Shown here piece after piece: positions 25,092 to 37,322 of a stretch of DNA of 64,000 nt. The stretch's first letter is position 1, and every line of letters starts with the position of its first letter. The notes beneath the pieces were generated by a model, which saw only the letters and a program-made list of their open reading frames with translations, was not told where the DNA came from and did not search any database. Both the position numbers and the translations under genes were made by a program. This stretch comes from Lutraria lutraria (Eukaryota > Mollusca > Bivalvia > Venerida > Mactridae): NCBI GenBank assembly GCA_964023205.1, contig OZ026843.1, positions 8,355,029 through 8,419,028 on the forward strand, in the 5' to 3' direction.

Positions 25092-26175
25092 CTTTTTTTT
25101 TACTTGTACAAAGATATTAACAAACAATGCAATATACTGGTTTACAAAAGTTCACTATAAATGTAAAAATCAGTTATATTCAATGAAAGACAGCTAGTGC
25201 ACCTTAAGATATTGAATATTAAAAGATCAAGGTACACAATTTGAAGAATTTATGGCAGTGCAATTATCTGTAATTATTCATAAAAAAACACACTTTGTAA
25301 GTGTTAATTTAAGATAAATAATATCATAGTCCACAGGATTATAATTCTTATTTGAATTAATCATACAATGAAATACAATACTCTATGATAATATGTTAGC
25401 AGTAAATGACCAAATTGTAGATCTGGAAGCAATAGAAGACATTGATGTTAAACTTAGTCAAGTTACTAGATCTCATTATCGTGTATCAACTTTGTCATGT
25501 ATTTTCAGAAACATGTCAAGTAACTAACTCCATGCTAGCAATAAAATATGGTCGCAAAAGAGACATTGTACATAAAAATGATAGTATAAATCAAGCAGGA
25601 TTTCATCAGTTCACAAACAATACTAAAGTGCCATATAATAGGTAATGACATAATCTAACAGAATAATAATACAGTAACACTATCTGCTGATACAGCATAT
25701 ATTGGAACAACATTTTCTATTTTAAAACAGTACTTATTTTAAAACAAAAGCATATTGCTATTCATAAACATAATTCATAAACAATGATTCTAATTTGAAC
25801 AATTTATTTACAATAAAGAGAAGGATATAATTCACACATATATCTATAAAATATACATACTAAAATGTTTGTACTTGTTTTTGAATGTACTATGTGACTC
25901 GAACTTTTACATGCTACATGTATTCTTACATCACATCATATATGAAACAGTAAAGTAATGTCTATCACAATATTGGTTATACAAACATATTAATCAGCAG
26001 TTAAAACAAAGTTCACTAACTACTGTACATTAAGTTCATCCTGGTAACAGCCACTTTATGACCCTCAATTATCAACATCTATACGATAAATGAACCTCTC
26101 TATAAAGCCCATGTGTCCATATCGACCATATTTCCCATCTCTCATTGGTGACTGTAGTATACAGGTTTGATGGTA

Positions 26176-26365
26176 CAGTTAAACCTGTGAACAACGGCCA
26201 TCCTTGGAAATGACAAAAATGAGGCCTTCACTGACAGGTGGCCTTTTATTCAGATGTCATTTTGTTCTAAATAATCAATGATGATTTTTGAAAAGAATGT
26301 ATTTTAATTTAAATTACTGGCTGGCCTTTTTATTATGAGGTGGACACTTAACACAGGTTTGACTG
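26176..26365 (+). mobile_element. Small TIR element, family 2, in TBCEL-A 3' UTR
   Basis: The left end CAGTTAAACCTGTG and right end CACAGGTTTGACTG are near complements and are flanked by TA on both sides. The corresponding stretch after TBCEL-B lacks it, so it inserted after the duplication. Confidence 0.8.
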
Positions 26366-26770
26366 TAAATATAATCTTTATCAGCAGGAGTCACTTAATC
26401 ATGTATTTTAATCAGAAAAAAAGAAATCGTTTCGTTCAATTTCATTGAGTATTTCATACAAATATGTAATAGTAGGTTTTCATATATGATCATTGATTTT
26501 ACTTACAAGTCCATCTGGCTGCAAAAATAGCAAACTTATATTTTGAAACATGTGCACAACCATTTATAGACAAAAGATCAAGAATCAATAAAGAACAGTA
26601 CTAGTATTTACTCTTCCGAAAATGGTCTTTGTATACAGTTATGACAGAATATCGCATTTGTTCATGTTAAGTAGAGTTATCATATTAACAGAATGACCCT
26701 GGTATTTATCAAAAGATGAGACCATCAACATCCATGTATTAAAATCAATGAGTGACAGTCCACTAATTCT

Positions 26771-29700
26771 CTATTTACTGGCTGGTGGTCTTCGTTCGAT
26801 AACAAATTGATCACCCTTTTTCATTTTATATGAAGACAATCTACGACTAGCTGTTCTCAGATGATTTACATGCCAGACAACTCCTTCAAATAATTCAACA
26901 AAGTATACAATAGTTTCGGTGGGAGGAAGTCCTGTAAAATTCTGTAAAAGTTTCTTGAATTCTGCTGTTGTCTGATTTCGATCTATGTCGAAATATTCCA
27001 TTTTGTCATCAAATTTGACCTGAAGTTTACAAAAAAATTCCATACATGTGAATATAAAAACTGGAACATAATAACTTTGTAATTTATTGACTAGATGAGT
27101 GAAGTAGGGCTACATTATTTACTAAAAGTCAATGAGAGACTGATATCACAAGACTGATATTATAAGTATTTTGTTGTACGTATTTCAGAACAAACGTATT
27201 AAGGTCAGGAAATACTGACTGAGACAGTATTCATACAATTTACATATAAGGTTCAAAGGGGTTTGTCACGAAAAAAAAATCAAAAATTTTTTTTTTCCGT
27301 GTAACCCATATATATATATATATGGGTTACCCGGTACATGGAAAACATTTTTTTTGGAATTTTTTTCATGACAAACCCCTTTGATAAGGTTCACAGGGAT
27401 GTTTTAATACATCATTAATAAAAAAATCATTATCAATACAATGTACCAGGAAAAATATTTTTAAGAGAACCCTATTGGCTACCTGTGACCAGTTTGATTT
27501 ACAGCGTTCAAAGATACATGTACTTACCAATAAAGAAATAGTGTCACTCAAAGCAGGATCAGGGGCAGAAAAATCCACATCAGCAAGTTTATCAAGTTGT
27601 CCATGTTTTTCTTCAAGAACACCATATCTGTTAACAGTCACGAAAATAAATAAATAAGAGTATAAAACAAACAATAAATAGAAAAAGAATATCACAGCTT
27701 AATTATCATTACAATGCTTGAGTGATTTCTTCAAACGTAGCTGTTACAAAATTATCACGCATTAGACCATAATACAGTAAAACCATGATTATCTGAACTC
27801 CAATTATTCAAAAACCTGGTGTTATCCAAAATGAATTTTCGATACCAATTTCTCCCTATATATTTCAATGTAAAATAAACTCAATTATCCGTATTGTGTA
27901 ATCCAAAACCAAGGATTATCCAAAATAATATTCATATAATCTAGGTTTTACTGTTTTTATCTTATATCAACTTAGAACAAGTTGTAAACACACAAACATA
28001 CTGTATACATGTACCGGTACATATAATGAAATACAATATATGTTTTTACGGAAGAGGCATATCATCAGCATTACATTTTAAACATGGTTTTTCATATTTC
28101 TGTAAACATTAAACACATCCCAGGTAAACTATTAGTGTTCAAATTAATTCAGTAAAATGCACACACATGTACCTAAAACTAATATAAGGAATAGGCATAA
28201 TGTTTTCAGTATTATATATTAATTACTTATAAACATTCGACTTCTGTTATATAATGATAATAATGTAGTCTATATTTATAGAGGTAATGCAGTTAGGCAT
28301 AGGCCCAATCATTCCTGGACCATCCATTAAAAATGACTGTTTGCGGTAACCCTACCAAGGCAATTTTCAGCGGGTAGGCAGGTAGGAAATATTTCATTTT
28401 CAATTTATTTTATATATTGAACCTAAATACATGTCAAAATGCTATATTGTATTAGGAAAAAATTCACTCAAGAAGACAAGAAAGTTGGGAAGGGGCCTTT
28501 TTGTGAGTAGGAAGCATTACTGCAAAAAATACATTTTTAAGAATGGCCCTCGCTGTGAGCCTTTAAGTCTTGTTCTTACATTTTAGGTTTTTCATCTTGA
28601 TCAATGTAGTATCTTACAAAAGCTCTCTCTGCTGTATCTCTTTCTGATTCTGTGACAGGTGAGCCATTCAACATTACAAGTTTTGGTAGACGAGATATCA
28701 AATGTTGTCTTCTCTCTTTCTCCTCAAATTGCTTCAAAATTAATGTGAAGGTCAACTAATTTACAAATAGATTATACTAATTTTTTACTTTGGAACAATG
28801 TCTAATCATAGTAAATGTTATTGATCTCAATATAGACTTTTAAAATGATAAAAAAGTGAGTCATCACAAACAACATAAACAGACACCAAACTAATACTAT
28901 TCTGAACAGTGTTTAACCAAACTATTTTTAAGGCAGTTCATGTATCCATTAATTAGTTAAGACTTCTTCAGTTTTATTCTTGATTACTGCATAATTAAGA
29001 TATATTAAAATTTTGTTATATCAGAAGTTAGTCCGTTAGTTAAAGTTATCGAGGTCACATTCATCCTACATGGTAAGAATTGACAGAGCTACAACATGAC
29101 TGCAGCCAAAATATCATATAATAATATTCACTAATTGTACAATAGAAATAAAAGATCACTTACATCAAGGAAGGGAACTTCTGTGATCCTTAAATTATCT
29201 AACACAACAAACTGGTCAAGTTTGTCAATCTCCTCCCAGGATTGTAGCTTAGACTGACTCAAATTCAAAAACATCAAACGACGAAAGTCATCACGTAAGA
29301 TTTTAACTGGTAATGAAGATATTTCAGAGGTGATCAGATTAAGGGACTGAATATAGGGAAAAGCTGGAGCTAATTTACTGATCTCTCCCCAATCATTTAT
29401 TTCATTGTTGTTCATGTATAATTTACGCAGCATCCTACCATCATGCTTGAACCCAGGGGGCAAATCTATTGATTTATAAGCGTTTAAGCTGATATGTAGT
29501 TCTTCTAAACTGAAAATAATAAACATAAGACATTGATTTTCTAAAATACAGGAAAAGAATTTAATGTAGAATTTAAAATGTTAAATGTACCAGTTAAAGA
29601 TAATGTACAGGTTCTTCAAATTATGACAATATCCATAACGTACTAACACCTTTTGTCTCTCAAGGTGACAACCTGCGTGATATATGAAATTCCACCTGTA

Positions 29701-31210
29701 TGTGTGATTTAGATTACTGTGATAATTTCTAAACAAAACACCGAAGCAAAACTGTATAGAACCAAAATAAATAATATTTAACTATTTCTAGGTACATTCA
29801 ATAAAACAAATTCTACTACAGTAAACAATTAATTATTGAGAAATCTAGGAAAACATTTCAAATAGAAATATCAAACTTACTAAGGCAAGCATTGTACAAT
29901 TTTAGCAATGGCTGGCCAGGATACTTTTGTACCATTAAGTACAAGTGTCTTCAGTTGAAATTTACATGTCAAGTCATCTTCCAAAGTTGAATCATCAAGT
30001 TGATTCATTGTCAAATTCATAAATTCCAGGTTCTCCATATGTTCAAGGAGTGTTATCACCTACAAGTAAAACACAAGAGCTTAATCATGTTCATGAAAGG
30101 GGGATAGACCATAAAATGCTAACTGTGCAATTAGATTTTAGCACTAGTATTAATGCCAAACATCTTGATTGCAGGAGTATACCGGTACAGCTTACATGCA
30201 TCTAATATTTCAATGAACTTATAGACAGATATTATGGATTTTCAACTTAATCTGGTGTTGTTTTTTCTAAACTTTGTATATAAACCTAGTGTTTCCAATT
30301 ACAGGCAACCAGAAGCCAAATTGACTGCTAATAGAAATGAAAATTGGTCACTTAGAAATCTCAAATATATATCATCCTTTACGACGTTTGAAATAAGCAT
30401 GGAAAGCCTCCTTCAATCATGGTTTGGCCTCTTACAGGAAAACTTAATGAAAACCCAGATACGAACCACTTTCCAATCAGTGATAAAATTCTTTGTGAGA
30501 TCAAGTTCTTTTATAGTCTGGAATAATTCCTCAACCATGGAGACATCTCCTACAGTACTTATCCTTTCATTATCCAATGTCAGTAAACTAGGTATACTTG
30601 GTTTGAGAACATCTGAAATCAGTAGTACATAAACTATTTTAAAATCTTTTATTAAAACAAGAATCGGAAACAAACACTCAAAATACATGTCTTTGTTGTA
30701 AGGATCGAGCACAAAAAATGCAAAATAAATTATCATAAATTAATGAAATGAGATCAACAAACTCTAGATTCAAGTATAAGTATCGCTGATAGCATACAGT
30801 ATTAAATAAAACACAACCTCTTACAATTAACTTAAAACCAACTTTGAATCTTTACCATAACTTATTTAAAATATGATCATGACCGATGTTACTTTTTAGA
30901 GCAGTAAATTTGAATTGTCTCAATGGACTCATTGGACTGACATAATCACTGAGATTCGAAAGTCAAACATATAGCATAAAATTGATTGAAAATAGACATA
31001 AAGCTCCAGATTATCATCTCAGTTATTGGGTTATTTGAAGGAATATATTCCAGAAACACACACCAGTATATACCGGGGTAGTTTAAACATACCCTTGTTG
31101 CTAGAATCTGACTTGGCACCTAACTGTTTACAATGTATATAACTATACTGTTGATTTTCCGTTCCATGATGTTCATATTTCTCAAACATAGCAGTTGTCA
31201 ACTCCCTCAT
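26771..31210 (-). CDS. TBCEL: Tubulin-specific chaperone cofactor E-like protein, copy A
   Basis: Coding exons: 31210-31093, 30612-30467, 30059-29881, 29509-29164, 28731-28580, 27627-27528, 27019-26771. Phases agree and give 429 aa; the human protein is about 424. The start MRELTTAMFEKY aligns with the human VLCEKY region and lies 9 bases after an acceptor. Residues about 45-265 are leucine-rich repeats (ELDLTKNFITDWK, LEFMNLTMNQLDD, LRKLYMNNNEINDWGEI, LQSWEEIDKL). An LRR cap follows (RLPKLVMLNGSPVTESERD). Residues 348-425 are a ubiquitin-like domain, ending DQFVIERRPPASK. There is no CAP-Gly domain, which separates it from TBCE. The family promotes tubulin release and degradation. A conserved but weak donor (GTG/gttcgt) closes exon 2 in both copies. 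A noncoding exon probably lies near 35.5 kb, and another may end at 32613. Confidence 0.93.
27254..27383. mobile_element. hAT-like palindromic element, 130 bp, 8-bp target duplication
   Basis: The ends are CAAAGGGGTTTGTCA and its exact complement. The inner part is also a near-palindrome around an AT repeat (TAACCC and GGGTTA). It is flanked by ATAAGGTT at 27246-27253 and 27384-27391, a perfect 8-bp duplication as in hAT elements. It sits in TBCEL-A intron 6; the matching site in copy B (about 47902-47945 reversed) is empty. Confidence 0.87.
27775..27953. mobile_element. Small TIR element, family 3 (CAGTAAAACC ends)
   Basis: The left end CAGTAAAACCATGATTAT and the right end ATAATCTAGGTTTTACTG are near complements. 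The interior contains repeated TTATCCAAAAT blocks. A half-copy ending GGTTTTACTGTA occurs near 40888. Confidence 0.65.
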
Positions 31211-31378
31211 TTTTAATATCTGTAAACAATCAATAAACTGTTATTAAACATGATATCCAACAAACATAAGTATAGTCCTTTAATGCACAATTAAAATAAT
31301 CAGTAAAATTTGAACCAGTGAGATCAATATCACTATTGTTCCAACAATAAAATCTTATATCAAAAATCTAAAAAATAG

Positions 31379-31549
31379 TTGTTTCTGGTTACATGCTGCA
31401 TGTACTTAAAAATAAGGTCTAGAGGTAGTTTCAGGCTATTTTCGGCTCTAGAAAGGGATAAAGTGGTACCATCTTTGCGCATAATAAAAAGTCTATGGTC
31501 GATCATGGGGGGGAAAGATAGGGTAGGTGGTAATGTAACTAGAAACCAT
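31379..31549. mobile_element. TIR-like repeat with TGTTTCTGGTTAC ends
   Basis: The left TTGTTTCTGGTTACA and right TGTAACTAGAAACCA are near complements. The same ends bound 40428-40600. Parts are shared with copy B, so it predates the duplication. Confidence 0.35.
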
Positions 31550-31582
31550 AATTATGATTATTTTCACATGTTTAGTTTACAT

Positions 31583-31618
31583 CAGGGACACTATATTTCA
31601 TGTAATATAGTGTCCCTG
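31583..31618. mobile_element. Micro-palindrome element, 36 bp, imperfect 7-bp target duplication
   Basis: Arms CAGGGACACTATATT and exact complement enclose TCATGT, whose inner CATG also pairs. Flanks are TTTACAT (31576-31582) and TATACAT (31619-31625), 6 of 7 identical. It lies between the TBCEL-A ATG exon and its upstream exon. Confidence 0.62.
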
Positions 31619-31929
31619 TATACATGTTTACTGAGGGAATGATATCAGAAATATAGCATTCAGAATGATGCTAAAATAGGTTAATAGCTTAGAGTCCTCC
31701 TTGATAAATGATTAAGGTTTAAACTATCCAAGGTCATACCACAGGCTCATGCAGTTAAGATTATTATTAAAGAATGCTAGAACAAAGTTCATGTGATCAG
31801 ACACAATGTACTCATCTCTTCTAACTGTGAGTTTACAGACCATTTATTTTTAATTGTTTCGATCTATTAATTCTTTGACTCAAGTTAAGATATAGAATTA
31901 TGTAGTAGGAGGAGGAAAATAATCTACCC

Positions 31930-32190
31930 CAGGCCCTTTTTATGCCATTTTTGAGTGCAGTATTCTCCCCGTTCCCCAAGTAAAAAAGAATTTATATTTT
32001 TTTCCCACTGAAAGAAAAAAATTCTACATAATTAAAATTTAATTTTTCATGATGCAAATTGCTCCCCGGCCAACAAAGGGACCTGATACCTGTTCCCCGA
32101 ACCGGTAAAAAAAGGGCTGTCAGTGATTTGAACCCACGACCTCCTGCTTGCAAGTCAGATGCTCTACTATCACCAACTGCACTAATGATG
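31930..32190 (-). mobile_element. tRNA-derived SINE, family 3
   Basis: Read on the minus strand, the head has a box-A-like TGGTGATAGTAGAGCATCTG and a box B GGGTTCAAATC near 32125. A CGGTTCGGGGAACAGGT body follows. The anticodon-loop region is tRNA-like (CTTGCAAG), but the gene is embedded in a repeat body, so it is not called a tRNA. Confidence 0.5.
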
Positions 32191-33284
32191 ACTAATCAGG
32201 CTGTTAATTATTTTCAATATTATAGTTACCTGGGACCATCATGACTGTGTGTAAATTGTAATGGTCCCAGACATTAAGGATTACAACCAATTTATAAATA
32301 CAAATACCATACTGCTACATCTATAAGAGAGACAGTAAGCAATACATAACCAGAATATATTTCAACTAGATCTATAATCATCTATAAAATAGCCAAACAA
32401 ATCAGACATATCCTATATTGTTACAATAATTCATGAATGATTCCACGAATTTAGTAGTGTTACGCCTTCACTCATTTTGACACTTAGACATTTTAAGGTT
32501 ATGTACATGCTACACAGACACCCGAGTATCGAGCTGTTCAGAAAGCTTCAGAAAATTAATACAAATCTTTCTAAACAGTAACTTCACAGATAAAAAACAA
32601 ATCAGTAACTTACGTTTGTGTTTACAAGTAGGTTACAGTACAGTAAGTCTATAACGAAACTAAGCGACTTTGACGAACACGGGGACGCAGGTAAGAACCA
32701 CCAAATTGAACAGATACCACTGTCTGTGTATATTCAAAAACTCGTTTCAAGGTCTCTTGAAAAAAATCTGGACCTTGCTAGAAAATTAGAATGCGATGAA
32801 CGTCATATCAAAATATAGAACATTAGATATTAGTCAGACGGTGACTCATGAAATCTTCATGGTTGTGCAGATCGGATATAATCAAATAACTTCAGTGACA
32901 CTAAATATATATGAACATAATAATATGTATTGTAATAATAGTGTACTTTAGTATTGTCTCTTATATTCTGAACACCGAAAACAAATTCAGATTAGTACCG
33001 AAAATAATGCTTTGTTTAATATAGGTCTTTAATTACATAGACACTCGGTTTCCGAGATTTTTATACCCGTATAAAGACGTTTTTTATCTGAACTATTGAA
33101 ACAACGCGTATTCTACTCAAACAAAGTTTTCTACCTTTCATGTTGCCACAAATTCCTTGGTAATATGATAGGATAAATTTGCTATTCTTGCACAATGAAG
33201 CTGTATGCTATTAAACTACAAAATCAAAGCACTGAGAGTACTGTCAGGAACAAAGTTCAAATGTGTTAGTAAAAATCAAAGGCC

Positions 33285-33690
33285 TGGTTCTGTCGACAAT
33301 TTGATGAACAGTTCACAAAATGCTTATGAGCTTATTCATGAATAGTTCATGTAATTTATTCACGATCTACAAATTATACATTTGGTTCATGAAATTTGTC
33401 TGATGAAGTTAATGGGAAATGTTCATGAACTAATTTAGGAACTTCTGGGGTCTTTATCTAAAGGTGTTTTCATATGGTTCATGAACTATTCATGAATTTT
33501 TAATGAACATTTGATGAACAATTCGTGAGTAAGCTCATTAACATTTCGTGAACTTATGATGTTCATGAAAAGTTTGTGAAATTCCATGTATTGTTCACGG
33601 ACTTCAGTTGATCAACAGTTTGTGAAATTTAGGTTCATGAAACTTCATGAACCGTTCATGAACATGATCAGTCCATGAACAAATTCTCAA
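33285..33690 (+). repeat. TTCATGAAC-dense repeat, copy 1
   Basis: About 400 bases begin AAAGGCCTGGTTCTGTCGAC and are packed with GTTCATGAA, TTCATGAAC and variants in both orientations. It aligns over its length with 34695-35095 in direct orientation. Confidence 0.8.
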
Positions 33691-33798
33691 CAGGGGTGTT
33701 ATCATTATTAATTAGAATTTGAGGGTCAAGTATACAGTCTTGAAAAAATGTACATCTTTAAAGACTCAACTTATGATCAACTGTCGGATGCAAATGAA

Positions 33799-33818
33799 CT
33801 CTCTCTCTCTCTCTCTCT
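33799..33818. repeat. (CT)n microsatellite
   Basis: Ten CT units in a row. Confidence 0.9.
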
Positions 33819-34694
33819 ACATTGCTTATCAGTGAAAGACATACAGTGAATGCTGACTTACTGTACTGAATCTATAAATAGCTGAAGCAGACCATATAAA
33901 CTCCCTCTAATTCAAATTTGAATTTCTGTTTTAAATTGTTTTGAAAATATAAGAACCTATAATCTTCATACATTTTGAAGTTTCTTATCTGGACTGATAA
34001 AAGAATAATTTACTTCATTCAGAATATTTTTCAGTGATTAAAAACACCATTTAATATCAGGTTTTATTTAAAATCTCTCCCTGAGCTGAAAACAGTTTAA
34101 ACATCAAGGGAAACCACCCACCAGCCATTACCTGCCTTTTATTCCCCTTTTGGGGGTTTAAGCCAATTAGCCACAATTATCAAGGAAAAGCTACACTCTA
34201 AAAGTCATGACATACAATGAGAAATTACTAGCTGACACCCCAAATAAATTCAGTACCTTCAGCGCTTTGATTTGCATACACACATTGAACTGATTATAAA
34301 CCGTCTGTACTCAACTTCTGACCCTGTGTCATTATGTAATCTCTCTACACTGAGATTGTGGCACTACTTTTGTGAATGAAACTATTTCCAGTATGTAAAT
34401 TTTGTTACCTGGACATATTATGAATGAACTTTGGTGTGGATGAATACTTAATTATCATATACTTGTTAGTTTTACAGTTTAAATCGCCAAAATATTTCAC
34501 ATGCTTTCAAAATTCAAAATGCAACAGAATCCTGCAATATACAAATGTATCTCCAACTTTTATCAAAACTGTAAAGTCTGCAATGTATACTTATAGTTAT
34601 ACAACAAATGGTACTATTTTTCAAGGCGGATGAGAGGTGTCACTGGTTTGTTAAGTTAGGTGTATACCTATAGGAATTTTGTTCCTACAAATTA

Positions 34695-35095
34695 AAGGCC
34701 TGTCCCTGTCGACAATTTGATGAACCGTTCACAAAATGTTCATGAGCTTATTCATGAATTGTTCATGAAATTCATTCACAACCTACAAATTGTACATTTG
34801 GTTCATGAACTTTGTCTTATGAAGTTCATGAAAAAATGTTCATGAACTTATTCAGGAACCTTAGGCACTCTTTATCTGAAGGTTTTTTCCATAAGGTTCA
34901 TGAACTATTCATGAATTATTTTAATGAACCTTTGTGAACTTATGATGGTCATGAAAAGTTTGTGAAATTCCATGAATTGTTCATGGACATTAGTTGATAA
35001 ACAGTTAGTGAAATTTAGGTTCAAGAACTATTGATGAATTACATTGATGAACATTTAATGAACTTTGATGAACAATTCATGAACATATTATGTCA
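34695..35095 (+). repeat. TTCATGAAC-dense repeat, copy 2
   Basis: Starts AAAGGCCTGTCCCTGTCGAC and follows the same order of blocks as copy 1, with small indels. It is 1.4 kb from copy 1. No coding frame or TIR is evident. Confidence 0.8.
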
Positions 35096-35175
35096 TTCAG
35101 TGGAAACACAAAAATGACTGCCCTCTTAAAACACTTTTCTAACAAGAAGAACTATAACGAAACATTGAAGTTAGA

Positions 35176-35212
35176 CAGGGATGCTATATTACATTGTAAT
35201 ATAGCATCCCTG
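35176..35212. mobile_element. Micro-palindrome element, 37 bp, perfect 7-bp target duplication
   Basis: CAGGGATGCTATATTACA is followed by one unpaired base and its exact 18-base complement. Both flanks are AGTTAGA (35169-35175 and 35213-35219). Structure and ends match the hairpins at 11905 and 31583. Confidence 0.78.
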
Positions 35213-35454
35213 AGTTAGACGAATTACCAGATGCATTGGTTTGGGTTTTGTGTATGTATTTGGTTGTTTGTTTGTTTGTTTTTTCATGAAGGGAATTGAA
35301 AGTGGTAATTTTTAAAACTATTTGTTGAACTAGTCTTTTCATAAACAATAAACTAAAGTATATCCTAAATACAACAAAATTCACTATAATCTGCCATGAT
35401 ACAACCACATTGACTTACTTCAAATAACATTTCCGATTTTATGCCACAACTTAC

Positions 35455-35627
35455 CTAGGTCAACATTACAGGGCATTCATGATCTTAACATTCTGATTTC
35501 GCACATCAGAAACATCTACTTACCTTTCAACTACATGTATTAATAACAAAAGTACAGACGAACACATTCAGTAGATGCAACTAAAAATCCGGTCGAAACA
35601 CTTGTCGTTATCCACGCGCGCATGCGC
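35455..35627 (-). promoter_or_regulatory. Probable TBCEL-A promoter and noncoding first exon
   Basis: An NRF1 palindrome GCGCATGCGC lies at 35618-35627. On the minus strand a consensus donor (TTGAAAG/gtaagt) occurs with the exon ending at 35524, and a second (CCTAG/gtaagt) ends near 35455. No ATG-led frame is needed, since TBCEL-A starts in the next coding exon. The site is outside the duplicated arm, so copy B has no equivalent. The assignment to TBCEL-A is inferred from position and strand. Confidence 0.45.
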
Positions 35628-36195
35628 AGTCGCATTGAAAAGAATGGACATATAGTAAAACTTTTATTGATTTATGCCGTATCAATACTTATCTTCGGAA
35701 AATATTTATATGGTATAATGTAATATTTAAGTACTTTGAGATTAAGCATGCATGAATAATTTTGATGTATCGTCTTGTAATTAGGCTAAATTAATGGGAA
35801 AAAGTTCGACATTGCCGATCGAGTATTTTGAAAAATGGCGGAAAATTGGCAGAAAGACGTGAATAAGTGGTAAATTGGTGCAGAACAGGCGTAAAGGCCG
35901 ATGAATGCATTTGTTCAAAATCAATGTTTTTCAATGATTGATACATTAAAGAATCATCTGCATTGATTTGTAAGGCGATTTTGTTGACAATGTTTCCTCT
36001 GTGTAGTTGTGAAATTTCTCTAAAAAGGGGTCAAATTGACCAATTTAAAAAAATGTATGCCTCTAACTGCGACATACATGAAGTGGTTTTCCTCACTTCT
36101 TATACCAAAAATGATACTGGGAACACTTACTGCACACAATCTTCTGTTACTTCCAATATTTATTAAATGTTTTGGTGAAAAGATAATGATCATTT

Positions 36196-36605
36196 AACTA
36201 AAACATGTGCACAATGTCGGGCATTTTTTCACCACGGCGCGAAAAACGAAAAAAAAAATCTCATTAAACTCGTCATTTCTTGATCAATTTATAAGATAGG
36301 GAAACAATAAGTACATTTCTAAAATCAGCTATCTTTCAGCTTTTTAACATGGTTACTTAAAAAACAATCGGTTAATGATCGACAAAAACATGACAATTTT
36401 ATTTGAACATGTACACAAAGTTGGGCATGTTTCCACCACGGCGTGATAAACGAAAAAAAAAGAATCTCATTGAACTCGTCATTTCTGGATCAATTTATAA
36501 GATAGGGAAAAAATAAGTACACTTCCAAAATCGGCTATATTTCAGCTTTCTAACAAGGTTACATTGAAAAGAATTAGTCCATAATTAATAAAACAACAGC
36601 CATTT
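36196..36605 (+). repeat. Tandem pair of about 206-bp units
   Basis: ACATGTGCACAATGTCGGGC near 36203 recurs as ACATGTACACAAAGTTGGGC near 36409. Following blocks (CACCACGGCG, CTCATT-AACTCGTCATTTCT, ATAAGATAGGGAAA) keep the same order. Function unknown. Confidence 0.65.
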
Positions 36606-37322
36606 TAATAACAGGCGTCTAATACTCTCCCGCTATGCTACGGTACTACATCGCTAAAACAATAAAATATCGATTAATTATTGATCATCTATACACCAGC
36701 TAGGCGACGACACCTTATTTTAATACATATACGATTATCGAGGAAGTTGCATCTACCTCTATACAACTACCTGACGATGCGTACATTAGAAAAGGTTCGA
36801 TGTGACTAAAAAATACAAAAGCTTTTGGTTATAACTGTGTGAAAACCGTCTGCATGAAGTCTGCGCATAAACACTTGACAGAAGTAGAATGACATCACTT
36901 TTTGTTTACTGAACAAGTTACTAGTTCGATAGGCTTAGCCTATTTTCATATTCGACACTATAGTCTAGATACTAACTGCAAACAACTAGAATAAACTTGT
37001 ACTCATTACTAAAATTCGTCTAGAAAAGGTTGATACTCTTATTGTTTTGCTTAGAAATATTTGTAATTTAGGTAGATATAAAAATGTTTGTTACTGACTT
37101 TCTTGTCACATTTTGTATGCACTAAACGTTAGATTATTTACCAAGCAAAGTATGCTTGCACCATCGGAAGTCAGGATATTTTCCTCGTATTCAGAAGGAT
37201 AGCGTGAACATGATCTGGTTCAATAATCTTCTGGGAATGTTATTACCTCGTCTCATATCCATTTTTACAAGAATACTTTCGGTAAATGCTATTTATTAAT
37301 CAGTCAGTATTTTTTCAAAATT

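Larger units (their letters stand above)
25045..32885 (-). repeat. Left arm of TBCEL inverted duplication
   Basis: Exons, introns, 3' UTR and a putative 5' exon match 42698-49990 in reverse orientation. At the inner edge, sequence at about 32825-32885 matches 42698-42760 reversed. At the outer edge, sequence near 25045 still matches near 49985. Differences are mostly substitutions plus element insertions private to one arm. Confidence 0.85.

Noticed and set aside
30234..30632. 132-aa plus-strand frame, with a 94-aa minus-strand relative at 43998-44282
   Set aside because: Both are antisense shadows of TBCEL exon 2.
32618..32818. 66-aa plus-strand frame, with a similar minus-strand frame at 42793-42981
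   Set aside because: The similarity comes from the inverted duplication of a 5' noncoding region. The B copy is broken by an AC repeat, and the frame is antisense to TBCEL.
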